Source of the DNA: Blattamonas nauphoetae
Lineage: Eukaryota > Preaxostyla > Oxymonadida
Reading direction: 5' to 3'
DNA: 33,718 bases
NCBI GenBank assembly: GCA_033064195.1
Contig: JARBJD010000557.1
Coordinates: forward strand, 1 to 33,718
The position numbers and the translations under genes are program-made. Numbering within the stretch: the stretch's first letter is position 1; the number at the start of each line of letters is the position of its first letter. Below are positions 1 to 7,970 of this stretch, piece after piece. The notes under the pieces are model-generated. The model was not told the DNA's origin. It did no database searches and was given only the letters and a program-made list of their open reading frames with translations.

Positions 1-109
1 AAACAATCGTGAAATCGAAGCTCTGTATATCTCCAGTGAAGAACAATTAAAGAACATCCAAAAGCAACAGATTACACAGATGCTATGGCAAGCCAGGAAA
101 CACTACTAA
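1..109 (+). CDS. 3' end of an unidentified upstream gene (partial)
   Basis: A frame open from base 2 gives 35 residues and ends in TAA at 107-109. It is rich in Gln, Glu and Lys (for example EEQLKNIQKQQITQ) and looks like a helical C-terminus. There is too little to assign a function. It belongs to whatever gene of the virus-like element, or of the flanking DNA, lies left of the window. It could also be a chance open frame. Confidence 0.3.
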   Translation, partial: NNREIEALYISSEEQLKNIQKQQITQMLWQARKHY

Positions 110-353
110 TTCACCTTGATTTAGACAAGACTGTTGCCAAGTTTCAGAAGAAGCGAAGACAGTTTCAGACCGTGGGAAATTCATCGAATACAAACACGGT
201 AATGCCGTAGCTACTCACTGAATGGTCTCACTTTTGTCTGTCAAAAGTTGTCACGTTCCGATCCAACACACGAAGTTTCATGCTGAGTCAATTGACGACT
301 TAACTCCACAATTCATTGCTGAATTTTTAATCTAATCTCAAAAAATGTTTCAG
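110..353. other. Gap between partial gene and first complete gene
   Basis: No supported gene. A 41-codon frame from ATG 85 to TAG 210 overlaps the upstream partial frame but lacks the T-rich box seen before the other genes. The rest is ordinary AT-rich spacer. Confidence 0.4.
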
Positions 354-372
354 ATATTTTTATTTCATTTAA
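354..372 (+). promoter_or_regulatory. T-rich start box before the 119-aa gene
   Basis: ATATTTTTATTT starts at 354, with the ATG at 373. It matches the box repeated before the other genes of the element. Confidence 0.55.
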
Positions 373-732
373 ATGTCATCACTGAAAATATTAGAACCGT
401 TTGATCCTGAGCAGAAAGAGTTCACAAACATCCACGACTTTCAGAGATACTTGGAGAAGAATAGAAAAGAACTGAATGAGTTCACAACTCAGAAACTGAA
501 TAGGATGATTCAAATCGATGGATACAGAATCACAAAAATAAGAGGTGAAATTGCACTGAGGAAACGATATGTTGATGCTTCCACTCCTCCTAATTCACTA
601 TCGATTGATCAAAGATTATCAGACATTGAAGAATCAATTCGAACACTGACAGATACTCTCAGCATGAGGCTTCGAAGTCTTGACGAGACCATCAACAACC
701 TTATTCAAGACTTAACGGACAGTCCGGTTTAA
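373..732 (+). CDS. Unassigned 119-aa protein with C-terminal coiled coil
   Basis: Function unknown. The start ATG follows a T-rich box. Residues 1-50 are charged and helical. Residues 75-115 show heptad-like spacing of Ile and Leu (IDQRLSDIEESIRTLTDTL followed by a second run to residue 114), which suggests a coiled coil and an oligomeric protein. It converges on the ATPase gene, with 26 bases between the two stops. Its place beside the ATPase suggests a virion or assembly role, but nothing in the sequence shows this. No membrane segment or enzyme motif is visible. Confidence 0.65.
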   Translation: MSSLKILEPFDPEQKEFTNIHDFQRYLEKNRKELNEFTTQKLNRMIQIDGYRITKIRGEIALRKRYVDASTPPNSLSIDQRLSDIEESIRTLTDTLSMRLRSLDETINNLIQDLTDSPV

Positions 733-758
733 CCCTTCTTTGTTGATCTCATTCAGTG

Positions 759-1556
759 CTACTCCATCAGTATTGTATCGAAGAATGATTGCTTCACATT
801 TCTGTTTTCGTTGATAGATATTCCAAAATGTCGAATATCAATTGGTGAGTTCAACTGAGGATAGACTCGACTGATTCGTTCTTTGTTGAATCCTCCAAAG
901 ATCCACATTGAATCAATGTTTGACTTCATGTCTGCTGACAAACTGAAGAGCTCATGCATCGTCAGAAAGAATGTGAACTTCGGTTGTCGATTCTCCAGTA
1001 GTAAGTCCATCATTGTCATTCTATTTTTGGATGTTCTACGTTCACCTAGGATCCTACGACAGTCATCAAGAAGGATAATCGTTTGGAGATTCTTCACTGA
1101 GAAGTCATCAATGTAAAGTGAGTCAAAGAGATTCTCTCTGCATTCATCTGTGATTCTGTTTTGCCACTGATTGTCAATAATTTCTTCATATGCAGCTTTC
1201 GATTCGGAGAGTTCCAACAGAAATGGAAGTGCATCATCGTATTTGACTTTCACATAAGGAACATTCAGTATTGGTTTGAACTTATCGAATGTAGGATCTA
1301 TGTTCTTATCAGTGACGAAGACAAACAGATGGAATAGTTCATTCCTAACTTGAACATTCTGTAGCTTGGCAACTTCTCGAAGTGCATTAAATGTTTTCCC
1401 ACTTCCTCTATTTCCAACAAGGACATTAACACTATTGCGATTGAAATTCAAGTCTGGATGAATCTGTGATTGCACTTCATGAGAAACATTCCTATTAGAA
1501 GCTTCACTCAATTTTGCATTCACGTATGCTGTTAATGATTGATTCGATTTGTTCAT
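759..1556 (-). CDS. P-loop ATPase, probable genome-packaging type
   Basis: 265 residues. A Walker A motif, GNRGSGKT, lies at residues 48-55 after a short N-terminal extension. A hydrophobic strand ending in two acids (TIILLDD, about 159-165) is a good Walker B. It is followed by the basic stretch CRRIL, and a later strand FFLTMHE (about 196-202) fits a sensor region. The size and motif spacing match the A32/FtsK-HerA-like packaging ATPases of large DNA viruses and Polintons, which drive DNA into the capsid. The protein is short, as is normal for that family. It is read divergently from the 1610 gene, and the two starts share a 53-base AT-rich spacer. An unrelated P-loop NTPase cannot be excluded without a profile search, but the capsid-like neighbours favour packaging. 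Confidence 0.8.
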   Translation of the reverse strand: MNKSNQSLTAYVNAKLSEASNRNVSHEVQSQIHPDLNFNRNSVNVLVGNRGSGKTFNALREVAKLQNVQVRNELFHLFVFVTDKNIDPTFDKFKPILNVPYVKVKYDDALPFLLELSESKAAYEEIIDNQWQNRITDECRENLFDSLYIDDFSVKNLQTIILLDDCRRILGERRTSKNRMTMMDLLLENRQPKFTFFLTMHELFSLSADMKSNIDSMWIFGGFNKERISRVYPQLNSPIDIRHFGISINENRNVKQSFFDTILME

Positions 1557-1609
1557 TTGTGATTTAACTCTAATTAAAATATAGTTTTGGTTTTTTTATT
1601 TTGTATGAA
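1557..1609. promoter_or_regulatory. Shared divergent promoter spacer with two T-rich boxes
   Basis: On the plus strand a T run followed by ATTTTG (1591-1603) precedes ATG 1610. On the minus strand TATATTTTAATT precedes the ATPase ATG at 1556. The spacer serves two head-to-head genes. Confidence 0.5.
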
Positions 1610-2554
1610 ATGTCAATGATACCACAGATTGTGTACAACCAACCAACAAGAAAAACAAGAGAGAAGAAACCAAAAATGAGATACGCAGCAGAAACTCAAG
1701 CAGCGATGAAAAGAATCTATGCTGACGATGATATTCAAACCAGATGGAACGATGCCCTCAGTAGTTATCCATCAGCGCTTGAGTACATCAAGAGAACTGG
1801 ACAGAATTGGACTGTTCTAATGGAACAACATGGAAAAATCCCAGATGTGATGGTCTACGATAATGAGACGAAAGATTTGATTGCAGTCAATGGAGCCATG
1901 CTCGCACCATACAACAGTAGACCGGTCAAAGAGACATACTACGCAATGAATCCAACACCAGACAAGCGAAAACAGACATCATATACAGCATTTAATCGCC
2001 AATTCGGAAGGAGAATCAAAGCTTCACACTCTAATTTCCTCAAGAATGGATCATACGATCTACCATCCAGTTTTCGAGACATCAGCTATGGAGACATGCA
2101 AGCACAAAGATCACAACAACCTTATGCAATAATGAAGAAAGCTGTTGGTGACTTCATGACAAATGAATTGGGAATAACTCGTGCCAGTCGAGATAATCCA
2201 GCAGATACTGGGAAAAGAGTAATAGACAATAAGGTGTTCAATTCAATTCAATCGAAAGTAGCATCACAAATGTGGGACAGATGGCTTGAAGAACATCTTT
2301 CAGGATTCGACAGTACCAACGAAGGACATCAGAGAATGAAGAAAAGAAAGGATTTCAAGGAGCAGGTGTATCCACAGTTTCTAGAATTCATCACAAATCA
2401 AGAAAATTTGCAAACATTCCTTGGTAGACATAATGCGACCATAGCATCAGAGATTAGTACTCTGACACGCAAAGCATATGCAACAAGAACAGATGAAGAT
2501 ATCGGTCAATACCAATCTTCGAATATGCCAGCTTACTCTCAATATGTTCAGTAA
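1610..2554 (+). CDS. Unassigned 314-aa basic protein of the virus-like element
   Basis: I do not recognise a family. I chose ATG 1610 (MSMIPQIVYN) because the T-rich box lies directly before it and no ATG is in frame upstream; the frame remains open a few codons further back only from a TTG. The N-terminus is strongly basic (TRKTREKKPK, residues 13-22). The rest is mixed helical with many Gln, Arg and Tyr, including RQFGRRIKASHSNFLKNG near residue 130. There is no signal peptide or membrane helix. A basic, helix-rich protein between packaging and capsid genes could bind DNA or act as a scaffold, but that is inference. Its stop is followed by a 58-base spacer to the next gene. Confidence 0.7.
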   Translation: MSMIPQIVYNQPTRKTREKKPKMRYAAETQAAMKRIYADDDIQTRWNDALSSYPSALEYIKRTGQNWTVLMEQHGKIPDVMVYDNETKDLIAVNGAMLAPYNSRPVKETYYAMNPTPDKRKQTSYTAFNRQFGRRIKASHSNFLKNGSYDLPSSFRDISYGDMQAQRSQQPYAIMKKAVGDFMTNELGITRASRDNPADTGKRVIDNKVFNSIQSKVASQMWDRWLEEHLSGFDSTNEGHQRMKKRKDFKEQVYPQFLEFITNQENLQTFLGRHNATIASEISTLTRKAYATRTDEDIGQYQSSNMPAYSQYVQ

Positions 2555-2586
2555 CAGAAAGAAATGTCTGATTAAAAACATTTATA

Positions 2587-2612
2587 TATATTTTTTATTT
2601 TTATAGAAAGTG
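2587..2612 (+). promoter_or_regulatory. T-rich start box before the 194-aa gene
   Basis: ATATTTTTTATTTTTATAG lies just before ATG 2613. It supports this ATG over the GTG codon directly upstream. Confidence 0.6.
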
Positions 2613-3197
2613 ATGCAACCAATTCTCAGTTGTCAATTTACGAAACACACAAGTTCTTCTTCAGTCCCAACATCAATCACCAACAATGTCATCATCGACA
2701 ATAAAGGTTCGAATTCTGGAAGATCTAAGCTCGAAGATCGTATTGAACAAAGCGCTAATGTCGAACTCGATAATGTTCCAGGTGTTTATGATCCACCACT
2801 AGAGACATATCCATCAGCCCCCATTCAAAGTCGTTCTATTCCACTTCGAGAATATATTTCTAATATTTCGGCATTCAAAGATCAGTTATTACTCGTCTAC
2901 AAGAATGCATTCGCTTGTGAAAAGAAACTATTGAATAATCTCATTGAACCATCGAAGAAACTGATCACGAACCAAAGTGATTTATGTGCACTGATTGCTA
3001 CACTCACTGGGATTAATGATGTGGTGATCGAACTGGATGATTTGTCTGACAAGTGCCTATGTCTGAATAAACTCCCAGTGTTTAGAACCATTTTCAAGAT
3101 CCTTGTTGGTGGAAAAGACATGAGTATTGCCTTCAATGAAGCATACAACACCATTCTCAATTATGGCATTTCTCTGACGAAAGCAATTCCTCGCTAA
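2613..3197 (+). CDS. Unassigned 194-aa protein of the virus-like element
   Basis: Function unknown. The start is ATG 2613, placed by the T-rich box. The first 90 residues are Ser-, Asn- and Pro-rich and look disordered (HTSSSSVPTS, later DPPLETYPSAP). The second half is helical and hydrophobic (residues 95-190, with CALIATLTGINDVVIEL and three Cys residues). The disordered-then-helical layout is common in virion-associated proteins, but there is no specific match. It sits in the same-strand run that ends with the capsid-like genes, with 36 bases to the next start. Confidence 0.65.
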   Translation: MQPILSCQFTKHTSSSSVPTSITNNVIIDNKGSNSGRSKLEDRIEQSANVELDNVPGVYDPPLETYPSAPIQSRSIPLREYISNISAFKDQLLLVYKNAFACEKKLLNNLIEPSKKLITNQSDLCALIATLTGINDVVIELDDLSDKCLCLNKLPVFRTIFKILVGGKDMSIAFNEAYNTILNYGISLTKAIPR

Positions 3198-3212
3198 AAT
3201 TATAAATGAATT

Positions 3213-3233
3213 GTATTTTTTATTTTTCTATAA
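3213..3233 (+). promoter_or_regulatory. T-rich start box before first MAPG gene
   Basis: A TGTATTTTT-ATTTTT-CTATAA type sequence abuts ATG 3234. Confidence 0.6.
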
Positions 3234-3539
3234 ATGGCACCAGGAAGTTTCAACAAACTCAAAAATATCGGCAAACAATTCTTTCAATTCATCAAACCTC
3301 TAGCTCCAACATTCCTTCAAGTTGGTGGTGGATTGCTCTCACAAACGAACAGTAAATTTGGACAAACAGCAGGAGGAATACTCAACGGATTAGGAGGAAT
3401 GATGGACGTTTATCAACAAAATAAAGCGATCAATCGTCAACAAAAACCGCAGATGATTGAATATGAACCACCTCGAAATGGGAGATACTCCAATGATGAT
3501 ATGCCACTCTCGTCAAATTCCAAAATTCAATTCAAATGA
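3234..3539 (+). CDS. MAPG protein 1, short glycine-rich amphipathic protein
   Basis: 101 residues. It starts MAPGSFNKLKNIGK, continues with an amphipathic or hydrophobic stretch (FFQFIKPLAPTFLQ), then a Gly-rich core (VGGGLLSQ, AGGILNGLGGMM, about residues 35-63), and ends in a polar Gln/Asn-rich tail. The neighbour at 3580 starts the same way (MAPG, then KL, then (I/V)GK), so the two are probable paralogues. Short Gly-rich amphipathic proteins next to capsid genes recall minor virion proteins that act on membranes during entry, such as adenovirus protein VI. That role is inference. There is no signal peptide; the Gly-rich run is too weak for a sure membrane helix. Confidence 0.65.
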   Translation: MAPGSFNKLKNIGKQFFQFIKPLAPTFLQVGGGLLSQTNSKFGQTAGGILNGLGGMMDVYQQNKAINRQQKPQMIEYEPPRNGRYSNDDMPLSSNSKIQFK

Positions 3540-3560
3540 TAAACATTCACTCGTATTCGA

Positions 3561-3579
3561 ATATTTTATTTTTATTAAA
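3561..3579 (+). promoter_or_regulatory. T-rich start box before second MAPG gene
   Basis: ATATTTTATTTTTATTAAA abuts ATG 3580. It decides this start over in-frame ATGs that lie inside the upstream gene. Confidence 0.65.
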
Positions 3580-3879
3580 ATGGCACCAGGTTGGTTATCA
3601 AAATTAGCAGCAGTTGGCAAAAATATACTCAGAGTTGGAGCTCCATTTCTGAATCTCATCCCCATTGTTGGACCACTGATTTCGAAGGTAGCGCAGACAG
3701 GAATTGAAATGATACCAGATGTGAAATCGGATCAGCAAATCCATGCAGAGAAGATGGCACAATACGAGCAAGCGATCAATGAAGGAAACACTGTAGTAGC
3801 GAACAAGCTCAGAGGAGAAATACTGAAACTGGAAGAAAAGCTGAAACCAAAAGCGAAGAAACCAAAAAAGAAAAAGTAA
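3580..3879 (+). CDS. MAPG protein 2, short hydrophobic protein with lysine-rich tail
   Basis: 99 residues. The frame is open further upstream, but ATG 3580 is chosen because the T-rich box abuts it and the protein then begins MAPGWLSKLAAVGK, like its neighbour. A hydrophobic stretch at residues 18-38 (RVGAPFLNLIPIVGPLISKV) could insert into a membrane. A helical charged region follows, and the tail is almost pure Lys/Pro (KPKAKKPKKKK), suited to binding DNA or acting as a nuclear signal. The combination of a membrane-active segment and a basic tail fits a minor virion protein, by inference only. The next gene starts 41 bases downstream. Confidence 0.65.
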   Translation: MAPGWLSKLAAVGKNILRVGAPFLNLIPIVGPLISKVAQTGIEMIPDVKSDQQIHAEKMAQYEQAINEGNTVVANKLRGEILKLEEKLKPKAKKPKKKK

Positions 3880-3899
3880 CTAGAGTTAAAGCATAAATG

Positions 3900-3920
3900 T
3901 AATTTTTTATTTTTGTTAAA
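3900..3920 (+). promoter_or_regulatory. T-rich start box before first capsid-like gene
   Basis: TAATTTTTTATTTTTGTTAA-type sequence abuts ATG 3921. Confidence 0.6.
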
Positions 3921-5786
3921 ATGAACTCGCATATAACACATCTGACAAACAAAAGAACTGGAGCATCATCATTGACTGGAAATACCACTGGAAGGATAGA
4001 ATACACGAGAGATGACATGGGTCAAATTCAACAACAACTCAGGTCCGAACATTTCATTAATTACCTAATGAATGATGGGGCACACAGTACTTCGATTCAA
4101 GAATTGAAACCATCAGAGAATGCACGCTTCTACACGGGACAAGAGATAATCATTCCACTGACTGGTAATCAGGACATATGTCAAATCGATGATTCCTTCA
4201 TTACGTTCACTATGACGGCGACATTGAGACTCAATAATTGGCAAACTACAGCTGGCAAAGTTGGATCGTACATGAATGAGAGAATCTTCATTTTCGTTGG
4301 ACTCAAGCATTCGGCATCAATCTTTCGTGACCTTGCTGTTCTTCACAACAATCAGAGAATCATCAGCACAACAAACAATGACGTTTCAATGGAGTCTCAC
4401 ATCTACAATATGATAAAACCGAAGAGTCAATTGGAGAATCGAAAACATTGTCACACACCTTGGAAAAACGCATAGGAGCATGATGAATCTGTAGCTGGTG
4501 TCTATATTCCACTTTCTGATTTTACAACAACATCTGGAACAGGGGTGTTTCAAGACACAATTGATGTGCCAATTCGCGTGTCAATCAATCTTGAAGATCT
4601 TCTCATTTTCTCTGGAATGACTGACTATCCAAAATGTCTCTTTGGTGATTTGAAATTGAGTGTGCACATGAATGAGGATGCGTTTGTTTGTTGTTCTGTG
4701 AATCCTGAACTTACTTTGAAAGATACACTATCATCACTCGTAACTGGAACAGCAGCAGCACCAACTATTAAAGCAGCAATTCTCAATTGTATTCAACATC
4801 GTCCCTATTTCTTGAATAACCTTGTCACCTCATGCACAAAGAATTTCGTTCAAATTGGCCAATCATTTCTTCAACCAACCGTTACTAAAGACATTGTTTG
4901 TTCAACAGCCAATGCCGTGACAACAGAACCAGAATTCGTCGATCAGTACATCTCATTGAACGTCACAAACTATCGGATTGATGATGTGTATTGCATGAGT
5001 GTTGGATACAAAATGAAAGATGGTGCGATAAAGAAACTCATGGAGATGTATCAGAATCGTCCTGGAACAATTCCGGCAGAAAAGATCTCATTCTATCCAT
5101 TTCAGAAGACGCCAACGGCAACAGGAATTGATTGTACTCAGCAAATGGTTGTTGTGAATGCAAAGGATATCATGCTTCTCTTCCGTCACTACGACAATGA
5201 AGTCACTTGTTTCCACAACCCAATGCAGAAGAATATCCAAGTGACTTTACAAAACAGGTACTATCCAGAACAACCGACAACAACTATTGGAGCTCGCTTC
5301 TATCAGTTTGCATTATCAACTCTCAATCTCGATTCGTACCTTGCTGTTCCAGATGATTTGGAGCGGTCACTAACGGATTCTCTCGTTGAAGAGAAACTCA
5401 CTGGTGACGGAACATATCCCAATGAAACAATGACAAGAGTTCGTCCAGTTCACGACAACACTGACTTCCTTCTGTGCTTCCCAACTCAACGTAGTGGTTG
5501 TCCAACGAACTGCAATGATTCGATCAGTTCAAAAGGAAATACTGCTGTCACTTTACGATCACATCCAATCTATCAAGGCAATCTTGACACATACTATAAT
5601 GTATACAACCCAAGTCAAAGTGGTGGTGATATGACAACATTTTCACATCCTCCAGCACCGATTCTAGCAACAACTGCTACCACGTGGTGGGTATTACGAT
5701 ATAGCAATGGTGAACCAAAAGTCGAATACTATCCTAATCACACATTGAAAGCGTTGCATAAAGATTTAGGAATTATTCCAAATTGA
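3921..5786 (+). pseudogene. Capsid-like protein 1 (fossil copy, looks broken about once)
   Basis: This is a large beta-rich coding region collinear with the 564-aa gene that follows. Shared landmarks in the same order include GQEIIIPL against GDEIEVPL, RKHCHTPWKN against MKHCYSLWEN, FGDLKLSVHM against FGNLRLRFHL, VTCFHNP against CTVFRNP, and near the end PAPILA followed by NGEPKVEY against PPPILA followed by NGQPRVRY. The two are therefore diverged tandem paralogues. A large beta-rich protein with a box before its start, next to a packaging ATPase, is best read as a capsid protein. As it stands the region is not one continuous frame and looks broken in about one place. Confidence 0.6.
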
Positions 5787-5811
5787 AAATGACAAAAGAA
5801 AATCATGATAT

Positions 5812-5833
5812 TGTATTTTTTATTTTTCAATAA
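5812..5833 (+). promoter_or_regulatory. T-rich start box before second capsid-like gene
   Basis: TGTATTTTTTATTTTTCAATAA-type sequence abuts ATG 5834. It is nearly the same as the box at 3213. Confidence 0.65.
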
Positions 5834-7528
5834 ATGAGAAGTTTCAGATCAAATCAATCCAAACCAACATCGACATTAATTGAGCAAATCGAAGTGCAAT
5901 CGTATATGCCGAAACAGTGGGATTCAGAACCTCATGTGTATTCAATCCAAGAAGTGCATCCAACAAATCCTCCTATGCCATGTAGAATTGGAGATGAGAT
6001 TGAAGTTCCATTGTGCTATGACGGACATGATGTGACTGAATTTACGAAGAGTCATTTGCGTATTGATCTCACGATTTCCGTTCCGTATTACCAACCAACA
6101 ATGGGAGATGGTTCAGAGACCGCTGGAAGGTACGGAATGTTCTACGGTTACAAATCATCATCAGATGCAATTCGAGATATGAGACTCGTCGATAGTAAAG
6201 GAAACATCATTGACAATTCACTTCAGAATAATCATGTTCACGAATCATTTCTGTATCACACTTTCAAGTCTCATGAAGAGAAAAACAATATGAAGCATTG
6301 CTACAGTCTTTGGGAAAATGTTCAGAGAATGGATCCAAGTGTGTGTGGATTCTATTTTGTTCCAATATTGCATGCGCCCAAAGGACCATACACTGCTACG
6401 ATTCCACTGGCTATTCCGTTTGTGAATCTACTTCCTCTGAGTACCTTTGATCAGTATCCGAATTCGATCTTCGGTAATTTACGTTTGAGATTTCATTTGA
6501 CAACTGATTCGCTGGTTTATTGTCCCATTCGTGTTTCAACTGTTATTTTAAAAACTCTTGAGATGATTCGAGATCGATTTCCAGACAAATCAATGACAAC
6601 TATTGCAGGTCAAGCTAGAATGCTAAACATGGCAGAGAATAAATACTCAACTCTGACGCAAGAATTCACACAAATTGGAAATCCAGTGTTGCAATACGAT
6701 AGAGCTGTCCATCATACTCAACCATCCACTGGTACTGATGAAATAGTAGCCAAATCAACCACTTCAACTGTTTGGTCTTCTTCTGTAGATAAAGTCACAT
6801 CAGTTTGCTATGGATATCAGATCACTGATTCAACGAAACAATCCCTAATAGACACATATTCGAAGACTCTGTATGTCATGAAAGCTGAAAGAATAGACAC
6901 ACAATCATTTCAATCAAAAGCAACAGCGATGGGAGTGAGATCAAACATCAGTATCAAACTTAACAATCTCATGAATCTAATGTGCTTATTCCCAGAACGA
7001 CCAAACGAGTGCACAGTCTTCAGAAATCCTCAATATGTTGGTCAATTCGAAATGCTTGGATCCAACTTCCCTAATTTCCCAATGTCAACTATCTCACCAG
7101 AGTTCTATCAAATGATGATGGTGAATGGTGATTTCATTGGTTGTTCAGCCACTGAAGAGTTTGAGAATTCCATATGTATGTCACGCAATACAAGTTATTA
7201 TGGAAAGGAGTTCAAGAGAACCAGAGCAGTTACGGATGCAACATCATTCACATTCATGGTTCCAACAGATCGAAGTGAAATCGCTGGTGGTGAAGAAGGT
7301 ATTTCAACAGCAGAATCAGTGAATATCGTCTACAGAGGATCACCAATCAATCAGGGAGAACTTGATCCATATTTCACATCAACTCCAGAAGGTCCTCCTC
7401 CACCAATTCTAGCACTACATCAGGCAACATACTGGTTGTTCTGGATAGAGAATGGACAGCCACGAGTGCGATATGTCATTGATCGTCGACTTCAAGAAGC
7501 ATATGAAGAAGTGAAGAGAGGATATTAA
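5834..7528 (+). CDS. Capsid-like protein 2, candidate major capsid protein (564 aa)
   Basis: The frame is open throughout: 564 residues, mostly beta-strand-like, with no signal peptide or membrane helix. Residues 199-207 (LLPLSTFDQ) and 213-222 (FGNLRLRFHL) sit near the middle of the first half. They resemble the LPL...V-x-I/L pattern found in double-jelly-roll capsid proteins of large DNA viruses and Polinton-like viruses; the resemblance is weak. Its length is in the range of such proteins. It is collinear with the preceding gene, so the element encodes two related capsid-like proteins, perhaps two subunits of one shell. Other readings, such as a fibre or turret protein, are possible. A structure prediction would show whether two stacked jelly rolls are present. 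Confidence 0.65.
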   Translation: MRSFRSNQSKPTSTLIEQIEVQSYMPKQWDSEPHVYSIQEVHPTNPPMPCRIGDEIEVPLCYDGHDVTEFTKSHLRIDLTISVPYYQPTMGDGSETAGRYGMFYGYKSSSDAIRDMRLVDSKGNIIDNSLQNNHVHESFLYHTFKSHEEKNNMKHCYSLWENVQRMDPSVCGFYFVPILHAPKGPYTATIPLAIPFVNLLPLSTFDQYPNSIFGNLRLRFHLTTDSLVYCPIRVSTVILKTLEMIRDRFPDKSMTTIAGQARMLNMAENKYSTLTQEFTQIGNPVLQYDRAVHHTQPSTGTDEIVAKSTTSTVWSSSVDKVTSVCYGYQITDSTKQSLIDTYSKTLYVMKAERIDTQSFQSKATAMGVRSNISIKLNNLMNLMCLFPERPNECTVFRNPQYVGQFEMLGSNFPNFPMSTISPEFYQMMMVNGDFIGCSATEEFENSICMSRNTSYYGKEFKRTRAVTDATSFTFMVPTDRSEIAGGEEGISTAESVNIVYRGSPINQGELDPYFTSTPEGPPPPILALHQATYWLFWIENGQPRVRYVIDRRLQEAYEEVKRGY

Positions 7529-7531
7529 ATT

Positions 7532-7559
7532 GAATATTTTATTTTTGTAGAAAACACAA
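7532..7559 (+). promoter_or_regulatory. T-rich start box before the 136-aa gene
   Basis: GAATATTTTATTTTTGTAG, then nine bases to ATG 7560. Confidence 0.55.
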
Positions 7560-7970
7560 ATGGTGAAGCGATATTTCTCAATTCAGAATTCTCATACTGC
7601 TCAACTACCTCCTGATTTTACCAATTCCAGAAACCAAAAATATGTTCACTTCCTCGACTGTAAACTCATTCATGTGAAAGAAGAAATGAATGGTAACTCA
7701 ACTGTCATTTCAAAAGACATTCCTCAGCACATCACAATCCATGGTGATTGGATTCAGACTGATGCATTCAATGACTCGTTTGTTGCTTTCTGTAACGAAC
7801 AGATTGCGAAGCGAAAGAAGTGGGAATTAAGTACTCGACAGTCCATAGTGAAGATCTGGTTTAAAGACAGTTCTGGTGAATCAATTGAGATGGAAACAAC
7901 GGAAACAATCAATGGAAAAATAACCAAAGAGTACTATGAATTCCTTGTTGATCTCATGTTGGAGTATTGA
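7560..7970 (+). CDS. Unassigned 136-aa beta-rich protein, possible minor capsid protein
   Basis: Not recognised. It shows alternating beta-strand patterns (KYVHFLDCKLIHV at about 28-40, QSIVKIWFKDSSG at about 95-107, then a Thr/Glu-rich strand). Size and strand pattern would suit a small jelly roll or a domain clipped to the capsid, and the position just after the capsid-like genes fits a minor capsid or penton-like role. This is inference. Its 3' end overlaps the 3' end of the oppositely read S74 gene by 17 bases, so the two transcripts are complementary at their ends. Confidence 0.6.
   Translation: MVKRYFSIQNSHTAQLPPDFTNSRNQKYVHFLDCKLIHVKEEMNGNSTVISKDIPQHITIHGDWIQTDAFNDSFVAFCNEQIAKRKKWELSTRQSIVKIWFKDSSGESIEMETTETINGKITKEYYEFLVDLMLEY

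Noticed and set aside
85-210. 41-codon frame MASQETLL at the left edge
   Set aside because: It overlaps the upstream partial frame, lacks the T-rich box and has no recognisable motif.
3457-3579. Upstream extension of the second MAPG protein
   Set aside because: The extension overlaps the previous gene in another frame. The T-rich box and the MAPG start point to ATG 3580.
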